From Verrucomicrobiota bacterium (GTDB lineage Bacteria > Verrucomicrobiota > Verrucomicrobiia > Limisphaerales > JAEYXS01): a DNA stretch of 40,151 bases. The notes under the pieces are model-generated. The model had not been told where the DNA came from. It saw nothing but the letters and a program-made list of their open reading frames with translations, and did no database searches. The first letter of the stretch is position 1; the number at the start of each line of letters is the position of its first letter. The stretch spans positions 1 to 40,151 of the forward strand of contig JAEYXS010000098.1 in NCBI GenBank assembly GCA_023431185.1, read 5' to 3'. Both the position numbers and the translations under genes were made by a program. Below are positions 8,394 to 15,768 of the stretch, in pieces.

Positions 8394-8433
8394 GCCGACT
8401 GCCAGTCGGCGACACAGCAGGTTGCCAACCTGC
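8394..8433. repeat. Twin hairpin element with matching loops
   Basis: Two hairpins follow each other: GCCGACT-GCC-AGTCGGC (8394-8410) and GCAGGTT-GCC-AACCTGC (8417-8433). Each has a perfect 7-bp stem and the same GCC loop, and 6 bases separate them. They lie in the 150-base gap between trpA and coaX, starting 12 bases past the coaX start ORF's stop side. The paired design suggests a mobile or dispersed REP-like element. Confidence 0.65.
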
Positions 8434-8444
8434 GCTACGAGGGC

Positions 8445-9203
8445 TCAGTCTTCCGGCTGGTTTCCCAGCCAGTTGAGGCGGAGGCCTTCGAGGGTGAGGG
8501 TGGGGCGGACTTCGGTGATCTCTTTCAGGCCCTTGGCCATGAGGGGGGCGTAGCCGCCGGTGGCGATGACGGGGAGCTTCGGAGCTTTCAATGCCTGCTT
8601 AAGCTCAAGGATAAGCTTTTGCACCAGACCGCGGTAGCCTTGCACCGCACCGATGAGCATGGCTTCCTCGGTGTTCTTGCCGACGACCGTTTTTACGTCA
8701 CGGATCTTGATGCGTGGAAGCAGGGCGGTTTTTTCATGGAGGTAATCGGTCATCGCGGAGAGGCCGGGAGCGATGATGCCGCCGATGTAATTCTTGTTCC
8801 GGTCCACGACGTCGAAGGTCACGGCGGTGCCGAAGTCCACGACGACAACGGGAGAGGTGTAGAAATGGCTGGCGGCGATGGCGTTCGCGAGGCGGTCGGG
8901 GCCGATGCTGGCTGGTTTCGGGTATTTGATGCCTACGCCGGTGACGTTTTTGTGGTTGAGGACCACAGTGGCGACTTTGCCGTAGCCGGAGGCGGCTTTC
9001 AGCACATGCGCAGTGGCACGCGGAACGACGCTGCAAACGGAGACGCCGGTGATGTCGTTATTGCCGACGAAAGCCTGAAGCTTTACCTGCACGGTGCGGT
9101 GCGACCATTCGGCGGTGGGGATGTTCGTCTGGCGGAGGACTTTGGTGCGGGTAGCCAGACCCACGTGCGTGTGTGTGTTGCCGATGTCGAACAAGAGCAG
9201 CAT
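8445..9203 (-). CDS. coaX: Type III pantothenate kinase
   Basis: Phosphorylates pantothenate in the first step of coenzyme A synthesis. The ASKHA-fold motifs of the CoaX type are present: MLLLFDIGNTHTHVGL at the start (phosphate loop with Asp6), IGPDRLANAIAA, and VVVDFGTAVTFDVV. I start at the ATG at 9203, giving 252 residues, normal for CoaX. A longer in-frame version would add 32 residues with no family resemblance that run toward a repeat. panC, which makes the substrate pantothenate, is at 16401 in the same window but not in the same operon. Type III kinases are usually insensitive to CoA feedback (family knowledge). Confidence 0.95.
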   Translation of the reverse strand: MLLLFDIGNTHTHVGLATRTKVLRQTNIPTAEWSHRTVQVKLQAFVGNNDITGVSVCSVVPRATAHVLKAASGYGKVATVVLNHKNVTGVGIKYPKPASIGPDRLANAIAASHFYTSPVVVVDFGTAVTFDVVDRNKNYIGGIIAPGLSAMTDYLHEKTALLPRIKIRDVKTVVGKNTEEAMLIGAVQGYRGLVQKLILELKQALKAPKLPVIATGGYAPLMAKGLKEITEVRPTLTLEGLRLNWLGNQPED

Positions 9204-9293
9204 GCGAGCGGAAGCATGAGGCAGATGGGGTGGAGTGGGAAGTCTGAAAGCGGGGTGTAATTGCAGTTGGGATCCGAACACGCTTTTGCTTCG

Positions 9294-9353
9294 TCTCACC
9301 CCTCACCCAGTTTCGCTTGGCGAAACTGACCTCTCCCCATTGAGGGGAGAGGT
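9294..9353. repeat. Dispersed palindromic repeat, variant copy B with two hairpins
   Basis: The lead-in CACCCCTCACCC is followed by two adjacent hairpins. The first is CAGTTTCGC-TTG-GCGAAACTG (9308-9328); the second is ACCTCTCCCC / GGGGAGAGGT (9329-9353, 5-base loop). It shares the lead-in and the CTCCCC/GGGGAG hairpin with the copies at 7356 and 34223. It sits between the divergent coaX and arsC-like genes. Confidence 0.7.
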
Positions 9354-9424
9354 AACATATCAAGCATTCCGGTTTTAAGTATGTGGCTTGGCTGACGGTA
9401 AGGGTTATGAATAGATTCCGGCGG

Positions 9425-9778
9425 ATGAAACCGAAGGTTTATGTTTATCGTGGGTGTGATACGTGCCGGAAGGCGATGAAGTTTTTGGAGGCGAAGGGGG
9501 TGGAGTTTCAGGAGGTGCCGATCCGCGAGCAGCCGCCGACGAAGGCGGAGTTGAAGCGGATGCTGGAGATCTATGGCGGGGATCTGCGGAAGCTCTTCAA
9601 TACCTCGGGTCTGGATTACAAGGCGCTGAATATGAAGGACAAACTGCCGAAGTTGTCAGTGGATGAGGCGCTGGCTTTGTTGAGTCAGAATGGAAATCTG
9701 GTGAAGCGGCCGTTTGCACTGACGGACAAGACGGGATTAGTGGGTTTTAAACCGGAAGAGTGGGACAAATTGTTCTAG
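9425..9778 (+). CDS. ArsC/Spx-family thioredoxin-fold protein (arsenate reductase-like)
   Basis: 117 residues with the ArsC/Spx/YffB fold. It opens with KVYVYRGCDTCRKAMKFLE, a CxxC pair at the helix-1 position, followed by the family signatures PPTKAELKRML and NGNLVKRPF (the conserved Arg of LxKRP). The ATG at 9425 is chosen because the family begins with a few residues before strand 1; the ATG at 9407 is possible and adds six residues. Members include arsenate reductases, the transcription regulator Spx and proteins of unknown role. The CxxC pair resembles Spx more than classic ArsC. No arsenic genes are nearby, so the specific function is not assigned. Confidence 0.85.
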   Translation: MKPKVYVYRGCDTCRKAMKFLEAKGVEFQEVPIREQPPTKAELKRMLEIYGGDLRKLFNTSGLDYKALNMKDKLPKLSVDEALALLSQNGNLVKRPFALTDKTGLVGFKPEEWDKLF

Positions 9779-9796
9779 CTCGCCAGCCTGATGGCT

Positions 9797-11011
9797 TCAG
9801 GTGAAGCGCAGGTAGATGCACTTGAGATACATGGCCTCAGGAAAAGTGGCGGGATGGTCAGGGGCATGGCCGGTGCGGTCCATCTCGGTGAACGGGCGGC
9901 GGCTTAGCTGGGCTGCTTTGAGCACGGCACTGAAAAATTCTTGTGACGTGACATGGGCGGAACAGGAGGCGGCTACCAGAATGCCGTTACGGTTCAACAA
10001 GCGAATGCCGGAGGCGGCGAGACTTTCGTAAGCGGCAATGGCTCCTGAACGTTCCGCCTCCCGTTTGGCGAGAGAGGGGGGATCGAGGATGACCAAGTCA
10101 AAGCGTTCCTTGGTGTTGGCCACCCATTGGAACGCATCCGCCTGCACGCAATGGTGCTGACAGGCTTTCACCGTCGGCAGGTTTTCGTTCAGCGCGAAAT
10201 TGCGATTGGCTGCTTCCAAGGCGTGCGAGCTGATATCCAGATCCGTTACGCTCTTTGCCCCGCCGCGAGCGGCGTAGAGCGAGAAGCCACCGGAGAAGCT
10301 GAAGGCATTCAACACCGATTTGCCTTCCGCCAATTCACCGACGCGTTGACGATTGTCCCGTTGGTCGAGGAAGAAGCCCGTTTTCTGACCTTTCAACACT
10401 TCGGATTCAAAACGGATGCCGTTCTCCTGAAAAATGACCGCTCCTTCCAGCGGTTCGCCCCGAATGATCTGTCCATCATGGAGGTGATAATGCTCTTTGG
10501 CCAATGCCTGGATATTGCGACTGAGACGAAGCACGATGCGCTGTGAGTTGACCTCGGCTTGCAGGCGATTGACGACTTCATCCAGACGTGGCAGCCAGAC
10601 TCCGCTATACAATTTGAGAACAAGGGTCTTATTAAAGCGGTCAACGACCAATCCGGGCCAGCCATCGTTTTCACCGGAGATGAGACGGTAGCCAGTGGTG
10701 TTGGCCCCGCCCAGTCCCTCGCGCCGGGCGAGGGCGGCCTTCAGCCGGACCAGCCACCAGGCTTCATCCACTGTCTGCGGAGCGCCAGCATGCAGCATGC
10801 GAAGGCGGATGGGGGAATCGGGGTCGAAGAGGCCGATGCCCAAGAATTTGTTATTCCGGTCATAGACGACCGCCAATTCCCCGAGTTCACCCGGGCGGTT
10901 GGCGTCCTTGATGCGTTCGGCATAGACCCAAGGATGCCCGGAACGGGCGGCTTTTTCGGCCGCTGGCGTCAGGCGCAGTTTAAGTTTTCCCGGGGTGGTC
11001 TGGTTGCTCAC
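9797..11011 (-). CDS. rlmI: Class I rRNA large subunit methyltransferase, RlmI-like
   Basis: 404 residues. The N-terminus is a PUA-like RNA-binding domain (KLRLTPAAEKAARSGHPWVY), followed by an RlmI-type middle domain (EGLGGANTTGYRLISGENDG; GLVVDRFNKTLVLK). The C-terminal Rossmann methyltransferase has VLNAFSFSGGFSLYAARGGA (SAM loop) and FDLVILDPPSLAK. A Cys in AASCSAHVT is the likely catalytic cysteine of m5C enzymes of this family. E. coli RlmI methylates C1962 of 23S rRNA; assignment to the same base is by family. The start is GTG at 11011. A 12-bp palindrome lies 8 bases upstream. The convergent arsC-like gene ends 18 bases away. Confidence 0.9.
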   Translation of the reverse strand: MSNQTTPGKLKLRLTPAAEKAARSGHPWVYAERIKDANRPGELGELAVVYDRNNKFLGIGLFDPDSPIRLRMLHAGAPQTVDEAWWLVRLKAALARREGLGGANTTGYRLISGENDGWPGLVVDRFNKTLVLKLYSGVWLPRLDEVVNRLQAEVNSQRIVLRLSRNIQALAKEHYHLHDGQIIRGEPLEGAVIFQENGIRFESEVLKGQKTGFFLDQRDNRQRVGELAEGKSVLNAFSFSGGFSLYAARGGAKSVTDLDISSHALEAANRNFALNENLPTVKACQHHCVQADAFQWVANTKERFDLVILDPPSLAKREAERSGAIAAYESLAASGIRLLNRNGILVAASCSAHVTSQEFFSAVLKAAQLSRRPFTEMDRTGHAPDHPATFPEAMYLKCIYLRFT

Positions 11012-11018
11012 GTCGCGC

Positions 11019-11030
11019 CAGACTAGTCTG
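11019..11030. promoter_or_regulatory. 12-bp palindrome just upstream of the rlmI start
   Basis: CAGACTAGTCTG is a perfect dyad 8 bases ahead of the GTG start of the methyltransferase gene on the minus strand. It could be an operator or a small hairpin over the start region. Only one copy is seen, so the role is a guess. Confidence 0.3.
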
Positions 11031-11145
11031 AAGGACTGCCGGGTGTCGATGTCTGGGATGGTCTGAACGTGGCATTATGCATGGAGTGAATTAGCCCGGA
11101 TAAAGGCTTGACGCTGAGGGGGCTTCCGTCTTGCATTACCGGAGC

Positions 11146-11526
11146 ATGAAAACGAACTGGATGATTTTGTTGGCAGCGGTAGCGATCACGACTCTTTCCA
11201 CGGGGTGCGTAAAGACGGTCGATGGTCATATGAAGGCCGGTGTGCCTTTCATCAAGGATAAGATCATCAGCAGCTATGAACGCCCGGTGGCGCAGATCTT
11301 TACGGCGGCGAAGGAAGTGCTGGCCGCCAACGGCACCCTGAACCGCGAAGACACGATCAACAAGACCGTTGAAGGCAAAGTCAACCAGCGGACGGTGTTT
11401 GTGAAGATCTCGGAAGTGGACCCCAATGTCACCCAAGTGACCGTCCAAGTGCGCACCAAAGCCGGTGTCTCCGACATCGACCTGGCTGCCGAGATCGACA
11501 AGCAGATCGCGTTGCGCTTGAAGTAA
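11146..11526 (+). CDS. Small putative lipoprotein, DUF3568-like
   Basis: 126 residues. The N-terminus MKTNWMILLAAVAITTLSTGC is a lipoprotein signal with lipobox LSTGC, so the mature protein should be lipid-anchored from that Cys. The rest is soluble, mixed alpha/beta, with alternating strands (TVEGKVNQRTVFVKISEV, QVTVQVRTKAG). It resembles the small DUF3568-type family found in several Gram-negative phyla. The ATG at 11146 is used because the signal peptide begins there. GGAG lies only one base upstream, so the ribosome site is unusual. A strong terminator follows, so it is a single-gene unit. Function unknown. Confidence 0.8.
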   Translation: MKTNWMILLAAVAITTLSTGCVKTVDGHMKAGVPFIKDKIISSYERPVAQIFTAAKEVLAANGTLNREDTINKTVEGKVNQRTVFVKISEVDPNVTQVTVQVRTKAGVSDIDLAAEIDKQIALRLK

Positions 11527-11546
11527 TAATTAGCGGACTGATTTCC

Positions 11547-11574
11547 AAGCCGGACAGAAAGGTCCGGCTTTTTT
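11547..11574 (+). terminator. Rho-independent terminator of the lipoprotein gene
   Basis: AAGCCGGAC (11547-11555) and GTCCGGCTT (11562-11570) form a perfect 9-bp stem with a 6-base loop, running into TTTTTT (11569-11574). It begins 20 bases past the stop at 11526. This is the clearest terminator in the window. Confidence 0.9.
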
Positions 11575-11582
11575 GTTGGCCT

Positions 11583-12644
11583 TCAGGCGAAGCGTTGGGT
11601 CAACCGCTCTGGATGCCGGGCCCGGCTGACGGCGGTGTCATAGCTGATCAGGCACTTGCAATAGAGCTGATGGAGGCAGGTGTCCATGAGCACCATGCCA
11701 TCGCGTGCGCCCGTCTGGATGACATTGTCCAGCATGTGGAGATGGTTTTCCCGGATGAGATTGCGTACCGCTCCAGAGGCTACAAGCATCTCATAAGCCA
11801 ATACACGCTTGGCACGGTCTGCCGAGGGGACAAGTTCCTGGGCGATGATGCCCTGGAGCGAATTGGATAACTGCATGATGACCTGCCGCTGGTTGTTGCC
11901 TTCGTAAAGCCCGATGATGCGCTCCAAGGCGTGGGACACATCGGGCGAGTGCATGGTGGCCAGCACTAGGTGGCCGGTCTCGGCCGCAGTCAAGGCGGTA
12001 CTGATTGCTTCATGGTCGCGCATCTCGCCGACGACGATCACGTCAGGATCTTGCCGTAGGGCGTGAATCAGTGCGCGACTGTAGGAGCGGGTATCCGTTT
12101 GTACCTCCTGCTGCACGATGATGGCGCGCTGGTTTTGATGCACATATTCGATCGGGTCCTCAATTGTGATGATCTTACAGCGACGCTCACTGTTGATAAG
12201 GCTGACGAGATAATTCAGTGTGGTGGTCTTGCCCGCACCAGTGGGACCAGTGATCAAGATCAGGCCGTGCGGGCGGCGGGCAAAATCATCGATCTTTTCC
12301 GGCAACCCGAGCTCTTCACGTGCGGGAATGCGTTCACCGCAGAAGCGCACGCTGAGTTCAGGGATGCCATTGCGTTTGTAGAAAGTGATACGGATGCGAC
12401 CGGCGTGCTCATGCAAACGAGCGATGCAAAGTTCCCATTCCTGATCAAAGCGATTGGCCTGTGCTGGAGTCAGGAGGTTGCCGGTGATCTCGACCAGCTC
12501 GGGGCCGCTCAAGACATCGCTGCTGGTGATGACGATTTCACCATTGATGCGGAACGCAGGGGATACCCCGGCGATGAGATGCAGATCAGAGGCTTGCAAC
12601 TCCACAGCCTTGGCCAACAACCAGTCAAACTTCGATTTGCTCAT
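11583..12644 (-). CDS. pilT: PilT-type secretion/retraction ATPase
   Basis: 353 residues of the PilT/VirB11 ATPase superfamily. It has the N-terminal PAS-like region (ELQASDLHLIAGVSPAFRINGE), Walker A (GPTGAGKTT), Asp box (IITIEDPIEYVHQ), Walker B (DPDVIVVGEMRD) and the His box stretch AAETGHLVLATMHS. PilT depolymerises type IV pili for twitching. The start at 12644 is fixed by the ATGA overlap with the upstream TPR gene's stop, which implies translational coupling; an upstream in-frame start would lie inside the TPR gene. No pilin or pilus assembly gene is present. It may serve pili encoded elsewhere or another secretion system. The C-terminus is short and lacks an obvious extra domain. Confidence 0.9.
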   Translation of the reverse strand: MSKSKFDWLLAKAVELQASDLHLIAGVSPAFRINGEIVITSSDVLSGPELVEITGNLLTPAQANRFDQEWELCIARLHEHAGRIRITFYKRNGIPELSVRFCGERIPAREELGLPEKIDDFARRPHGLILITGPTGAGKTTTLNYLVSLINSERRCKIITIEDPIEYVHQNQRAIIVQQEVQTDTRSYSRALIHALRQDPDVIVVGEMRDHEAISTALTAAETGHLVLATMHSPDVSHALERIIGLYEGNNQRQVIMQLSNSLQGIIAQELVPSADRAKRVLAYEMLVASGAVRNLIRENHLHMLDNVIQTGARDGMVLMDTCLHQLYCKCLISYDTAVSRARHPERLTQRFA

Positions 12645-13420
12645 GCGGAAAAAAGACGGCGCAGATTGAGATGGAACCGCTGCCAAAGCCCCACCTGCCC
12701 GAGCTTCCGGATGCCTTCGTAAGCGGCCGGGCATTGCGAATCGAGTTCGCGTGCCTGATGAAATGATTTTTCAGCCAGATGCGGGAGGCTCAAGGCTAGT
12801 TGGCACAAGCCGAGTTGAGCCCAGGCGATGGCCTGGGTGGCATCCGTCTCCACCGCTTTTTGCGCGTGCTTCATGGCGAGAGCAAATTTTTCATAAAACG
12901 CACATACCCGTGAAGCCAGCCAAGGGAAGAGCCAGTCACCCAAGCTGAGTTGGAAGGCTCTTTCAAAACAATCAGCAAAACGAGGTTCCTTGGCCCGCAG
13001 AAAGACGTCGCCCCGGGAAAGCCAGACATAGGCGGTTTCTCCCTGTTCAGCCATGGCATTGTCCGAGTACGTCAGGGCGGCGGCAGTATCTCCCAAGCGA
13101 GCCAGAGTCACGGCTTTGGCGGCCAAGAGGTCGGCTGAATGGGGCAGTTTTTCCAAGCCTTTGTCGGCCCAGACATTGGCTTCCCGATATTCGCCAAGTT
13201 CGATCAACATCCGCACTTGTCCGGACCAGGCTTCTGGGCTTAAAGAGTTGAATTCCAATATCTTGGAGAATTCGCGAAGGGCCTGTGCGAACTGGCCTTT
13301 GCCCATCGCTTCCCGGGCTCGCTGGAGGTGGCGTTTTTCATCAGAAGCTTGCACTACAGCCTGGCCGGCAGGCAGCAACCGATTCTGGCCATCAAACTCC
13401 AAATGTTCAAATCTTCCCAC
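12641..13420 (-). CDS. TPR-repeat protein upstream of and overlapping pilT
   Basis: 259 residues made almost wholly of helical TPR-like repeats. Examples are KGQFAQALREFSKILEFNSL, YREANVWADKGLEKLPHSA and FALAMKHAQKAVETDATQA, with the spacing of small and bulky residues typical of TPRs. There is no signal peptide or membrane segment, so it is likely cytoplasmic. Its TGA overlaps the pilT ATG (ATGA at 12641-12644), so the two are probably made together. TPR proteins act as scaffolds; a role in handling the ATPase is inference. Start at 13420. Confidence 0.8.
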   Translation of the reverse strand: MGRFEHLEFDGQNRLLPAGQAVVQASDEKRHLQRAREAMGKGQFAQALREFSKILEFNSLSPEAWSGQVRMLIELGEYREANVWADKGLEKLPHSADLLAAKAVTLARLGDTAAALTYSDNAMAEQGETAYVWLSRGDVFLRAKEPRFADCFERAFQLSLGDWLFPWLASRVCAFYEKFALAMKHAQKAVETDATQAIAWAQLGLCQLALSLPHLAEKSFHQARELDSQCPAAYEGIRKLGQVGLWQRFHLNLRRLFSA

Positions 13421-13885
13421 GATGTAAATCAGTTAGGCAGCAAATCTCAAAGGATACCGCTGCATAATACGCCGTTTGATTGAAGCAATCCAGCCAGAAC
13501 ATGCCATGCAGCAGCGATGGGGCAGGGCGGCGAAGGCCCTCCAGCCTTCGCCGCCAGAACGTCTCAGATTCACTGCCGACTGCGACGTCCCTGGTTCCCC
13601 ACCGTCATCTATCTGCCCGCCGCTCAAGGCGCAGTCGGAACGACTCCGTCGCGCCAACCTTGGCGAATCATCAAGCGGCTTCAAAGAAATTGGACCGGGC
13701 TCGAAGGAAGTCGTCACGAAAGAATCATGTTTTTCTTATGAGGAAAGCGTCGGCACTTTCACATAGCCAAAACTTTCAGATGTAGATGGCTGTCCGGCGG
13801 GGGGGAATACTTTGGCTGATCAAAGGTATGGATGGTTGAAGGAACCTTACGCCAAGGACAAACGCGAAGCCGGGGAATACCGCCC
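13421..13885. other. 465-base gap without a convincing gene
   Basis: No convincing gene is seen between the TPR gene and the AAA gene. Three overlapping short frames exist on the plus strand, but all are Arg/Ser-rich and show no domain. The best structure is a perfect 12-bp hairpin at 13526-13555 (GGCGGCGAAGGC / GCCTTCGCCGCC, loop CCTCCA). The promoter of the TPR-pilT unit should be at the left end of the gap. Confidence 0.5.
13526..13555. repeat. Perfect 12-bp stem-loop in the gene-free gap
   Basis: GGCGGCGAAGGC (13526-13537) pairs with GCCTTCGCCGCC (13544-13555) across a 6-base loop. No T run follows, so it is not a standard terminator. It may be another dispersed palindromic element. Confidence 0.6.
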
Positions 13886-15412
13886 TTAGGACGACTGTAA
13901 GCCACTGGCGTGCCGGGCGCGGCCTTTGGCCCAGTCGCGCAAGGAATCGATCTGTTCCGCCATGGTGGTGGCCAAGGGAACAGTCTGGCGGATGGCGAGC
14001 ACGACATCTACGTAAGACAGCTCCCTTTGGGCGTAGAAGGCATCGTAAAGAGCGCTATTGATGGCTTCTTCGATCTCGGCACCGCTGAACTGCGGACTTA
14101 AGGCGGCCAATGATTTCAGGTCGAATGATTCGATCGGTCGGTTGCGCTTGCGCAGGTGGATGGCGAAGATTTCCGCCCGCTCTGCCTCGGAAGGCAGATC
14201 GACGAAGAAGATCTCATCCAGGCGGCCTTTGCGGAGGAGTTCAGGCGGGAGATTGGAGATGTCATTGGCCGTGGCGACCACGAAGACCGGGGCTTTCTTT
14301 TCCGACAACCAGGTGAGAAAGGTGCCCAATACGCGTGAGCCCGTGCCGCCATCGGTGGTGGCTGAGCCAGCCAGTCCGGCAAAGGCCTTGTCGATCTCAT
14401 CCACCCAGAGGATGGCCGGGGCGACCGATTCGGCGACCGCAATCGCTTTACGGATGTTTTCCTCCGAGGAGCCGACCAAGCTGCCGAACATGCGGCCGAT
14501 ATCGAAGCGGAGCAGGGGTAATTGCCAGTGACTGGCGACGGCCTTGGCACACAGGCTCTTGCCGCAACCTTGTACACCGAGCATGAGAACGCCACGGGGT
14601 TGCGGGAGGCCGAAGGCGCGGGCTTCGGGAGACAGTGCCTGCGCGCGTTTCTCCAACCAGTCCTTCAAGATTTCCAACCCGCCGACCTGGGCGAAGCTTT
14701 CCTCCGGGGAGAAGTATTCCAGCAAGCCGCTTTTGCGGATGATCTGCTGTTTCTCGGTGAGCACATCGTTGACCCCTTCGGAATCCAGCCGGCGTGAGCG
14801 GACGAGGATGCGGGCGAAAACATTCTCCGCTTCACCCAAAGTAAGTCCCAAGGCGGCCTGAAGCAGCCGTTCGCGGGCGATGGGATCCAGCTCCACCGTG
14901 CAGCGGCCGCCTTCCTGAATCTGACCGATGATACCATCCAGCAAGTTACCGAGTTCGCCCTGATCGGGCATGGCGACGTTGATGACGGTCAGCTCTTTCT
15001 CCAGTTCCACGGGAACGTCCTGTACGGGAGAAAGCAGGAAAATGGTCTTGTGACTGTTCTTCAAGGATTGCGCGACTTCCCGCAGCCGGCGGATGATGGT
15101 GAACTGGCCGCGACTGAGAAAAGGATGGAAATCCTTGAGGATGAAGAGCGTCGGGTCCACATGGTCGGCGATGGCGTCCAGCGCGGCCATGGGGTCACGG
15201 GTGGCGGCGTTGCGCGGCTTGGTGGTGCCGTAGCCGTTCGTGGTGGCGACGAGGCCGGTGGTGCAGCTCCACTCGAGCAGTTTCTTGCCCCGTTGCCGGG
15301 CAACCTGGGCGATCAGGTCCTGTGCGCGGGACTCCTCACTGGTGACGAGATAGACGAGCGGATAACGCGCGCGTACCAAGGTGTCGAGTTCCTCCAAAAG
15401 CGTGATGGCCAT
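13886..15412 (-). CDS. Ycf46-like AAA+ ATPase
   Basis: 508 residues. The N-terminal ~230 resemble an ATPase core without a Walker A (YPLVYLVTSEESRA; DPTLFILKDFHPFL; HKTIFLLSPV). The C-terminal half is a full AAA domain: GVQGCGKS at 279-286 (Walker A), AILWVDEIDKAF (Walker B, about 333-344), sensor-1 Asn in ATANDISNLP, and arginines in LLRKGRLDE. The second region of homology ends with FSGAEIEEAINSALYDAFYA. The layout matches Ycf46, an AAA family of cyanobacteria, plastids and PVC bacteria that is distinct from FtsH (no membrane segment, no protease HExxH). In cyanobacteria it is linked to photosynthetic carbon use; the function here is unknown. Its neighbour upstream, 118 bases away, is a small protein gene. 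Confidence 0.88.
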   Translation of the reverse strand: MAITLLEELDTLVRARYPLVYLVTSEESRAQDLIAQVARQRGKKLLEWSCTTGLVATTNGYGTTKPRNAATRDPMAALDAIADHVDPTLFILKDFHPFLSRGQFTIIRRLREVAQSLKNSHKTIFLLSPVQDVPVELEKELTVINVAMPDQGELGNLLDGIIGQIQEGGRCTVELDPIARERLLQAALGLTLGEAENVFARILVRSRRLDSEGVNDVLTEKQQIIRKSGLLEYFSPEESFAQVGGLEILKDWLEKRAQALSPEARAFGLPQPRGVLMLGVQGCGKSLCAKAVASHWQLPLLRFDIGRMFGSLVGSSEENIRKAIAVAESVAPAILWVDEIDKAFAGLAGSATTDGGTGSRVLGTFLTWLSEKKAPVFVVATANDISNLPPELLRKGRLDEIFFVDLPSEAERAEIFAIHLRKRNRPIESFDLKSLAALSPQFSGAEIEEAINSALYDAFYAQRELSYVDVVLAIRQTVPLATTMAEQIDSLRDWAKGRARHASGLQSS

Positions 15413-15530
15413 GGCGCAATGTCAATCGGTCCAGTTGGTGAATCAGTGCGGCAAGTGTGGAATGGAAAGCGGCTGCCTGTCCAGCATGCAGAGAGGCGTT
15501 TTGAGACAAAAGCGGCAGTGACCAGCCGGT

Positions 15531-15761
15531 TCAGCCCATGAGCTTCTTCCACCAAGACTTTGGGGCTTGCGCGGCTTCGCTGGAGGCGGAAGTGGCGACG
15601 CGGTGTGACAGGGAACCGGGTGGGGGATTCTCGGCGGCATCCTTGCGCAGCAGGTCCTCGACCGAATGGTACAAGCGGACCTCGGTAGTGCTGGACTGCT
15701 GCAGCGCTTCATCCGAATGCTGCTTTTGGTCGTGGCGCAAACGTTGTCCGTTGGAATCCAT
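15531..15761 (-). CDS. Small protein downstream of the ECF sigma factor
   Basis: 76 residues, hydrophilic, with no signal peptide, transmembrane segment or cysteine-zinc motif. A central segment RLYHSVEDLLRKDAAENPPP is the most ordered-looking part. The C-terminus ends in KSWWKKLMG, an amphipathic patch that could touch membrane. It begins 7 bases after the sigma factor stop, preceded by AGGAAACCT ending directly at the ATG at 15761, a plausible ribosome site inside the sigma stop region. Tight linkage to an ECF sigma suggests a regulator of that sigma, but it does not look like a known anti-sigma (no RseA/ZAS features). I do not recognise the family. Confidence 0.7.
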   Translation of the reverse strand: MDSNGQRLRHDQKQHSDEALQQSSTTEVRLYHSVEDLLRKDAAENPPPGSLSHRVATSASSEAAQAPKSWWKKLMG

Positions 15762-15768
15762 AGGTTTC

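Noticed and set aside
11108..11136. Promoter for the lipoprotein gene (TTGACG, 17 bases, TTGCAT)
   Set aside because: The -35 is fair, but the -10 matches the consensus at only three of six positions.
13480..13785. Overlapping Arg/Ser-rich frames of 74-101 codons in the gene-free gap
   Set aside because: Composition and overlap in all three frames suggest non-coding DNA; part of the text is the 12-bp hairpin.
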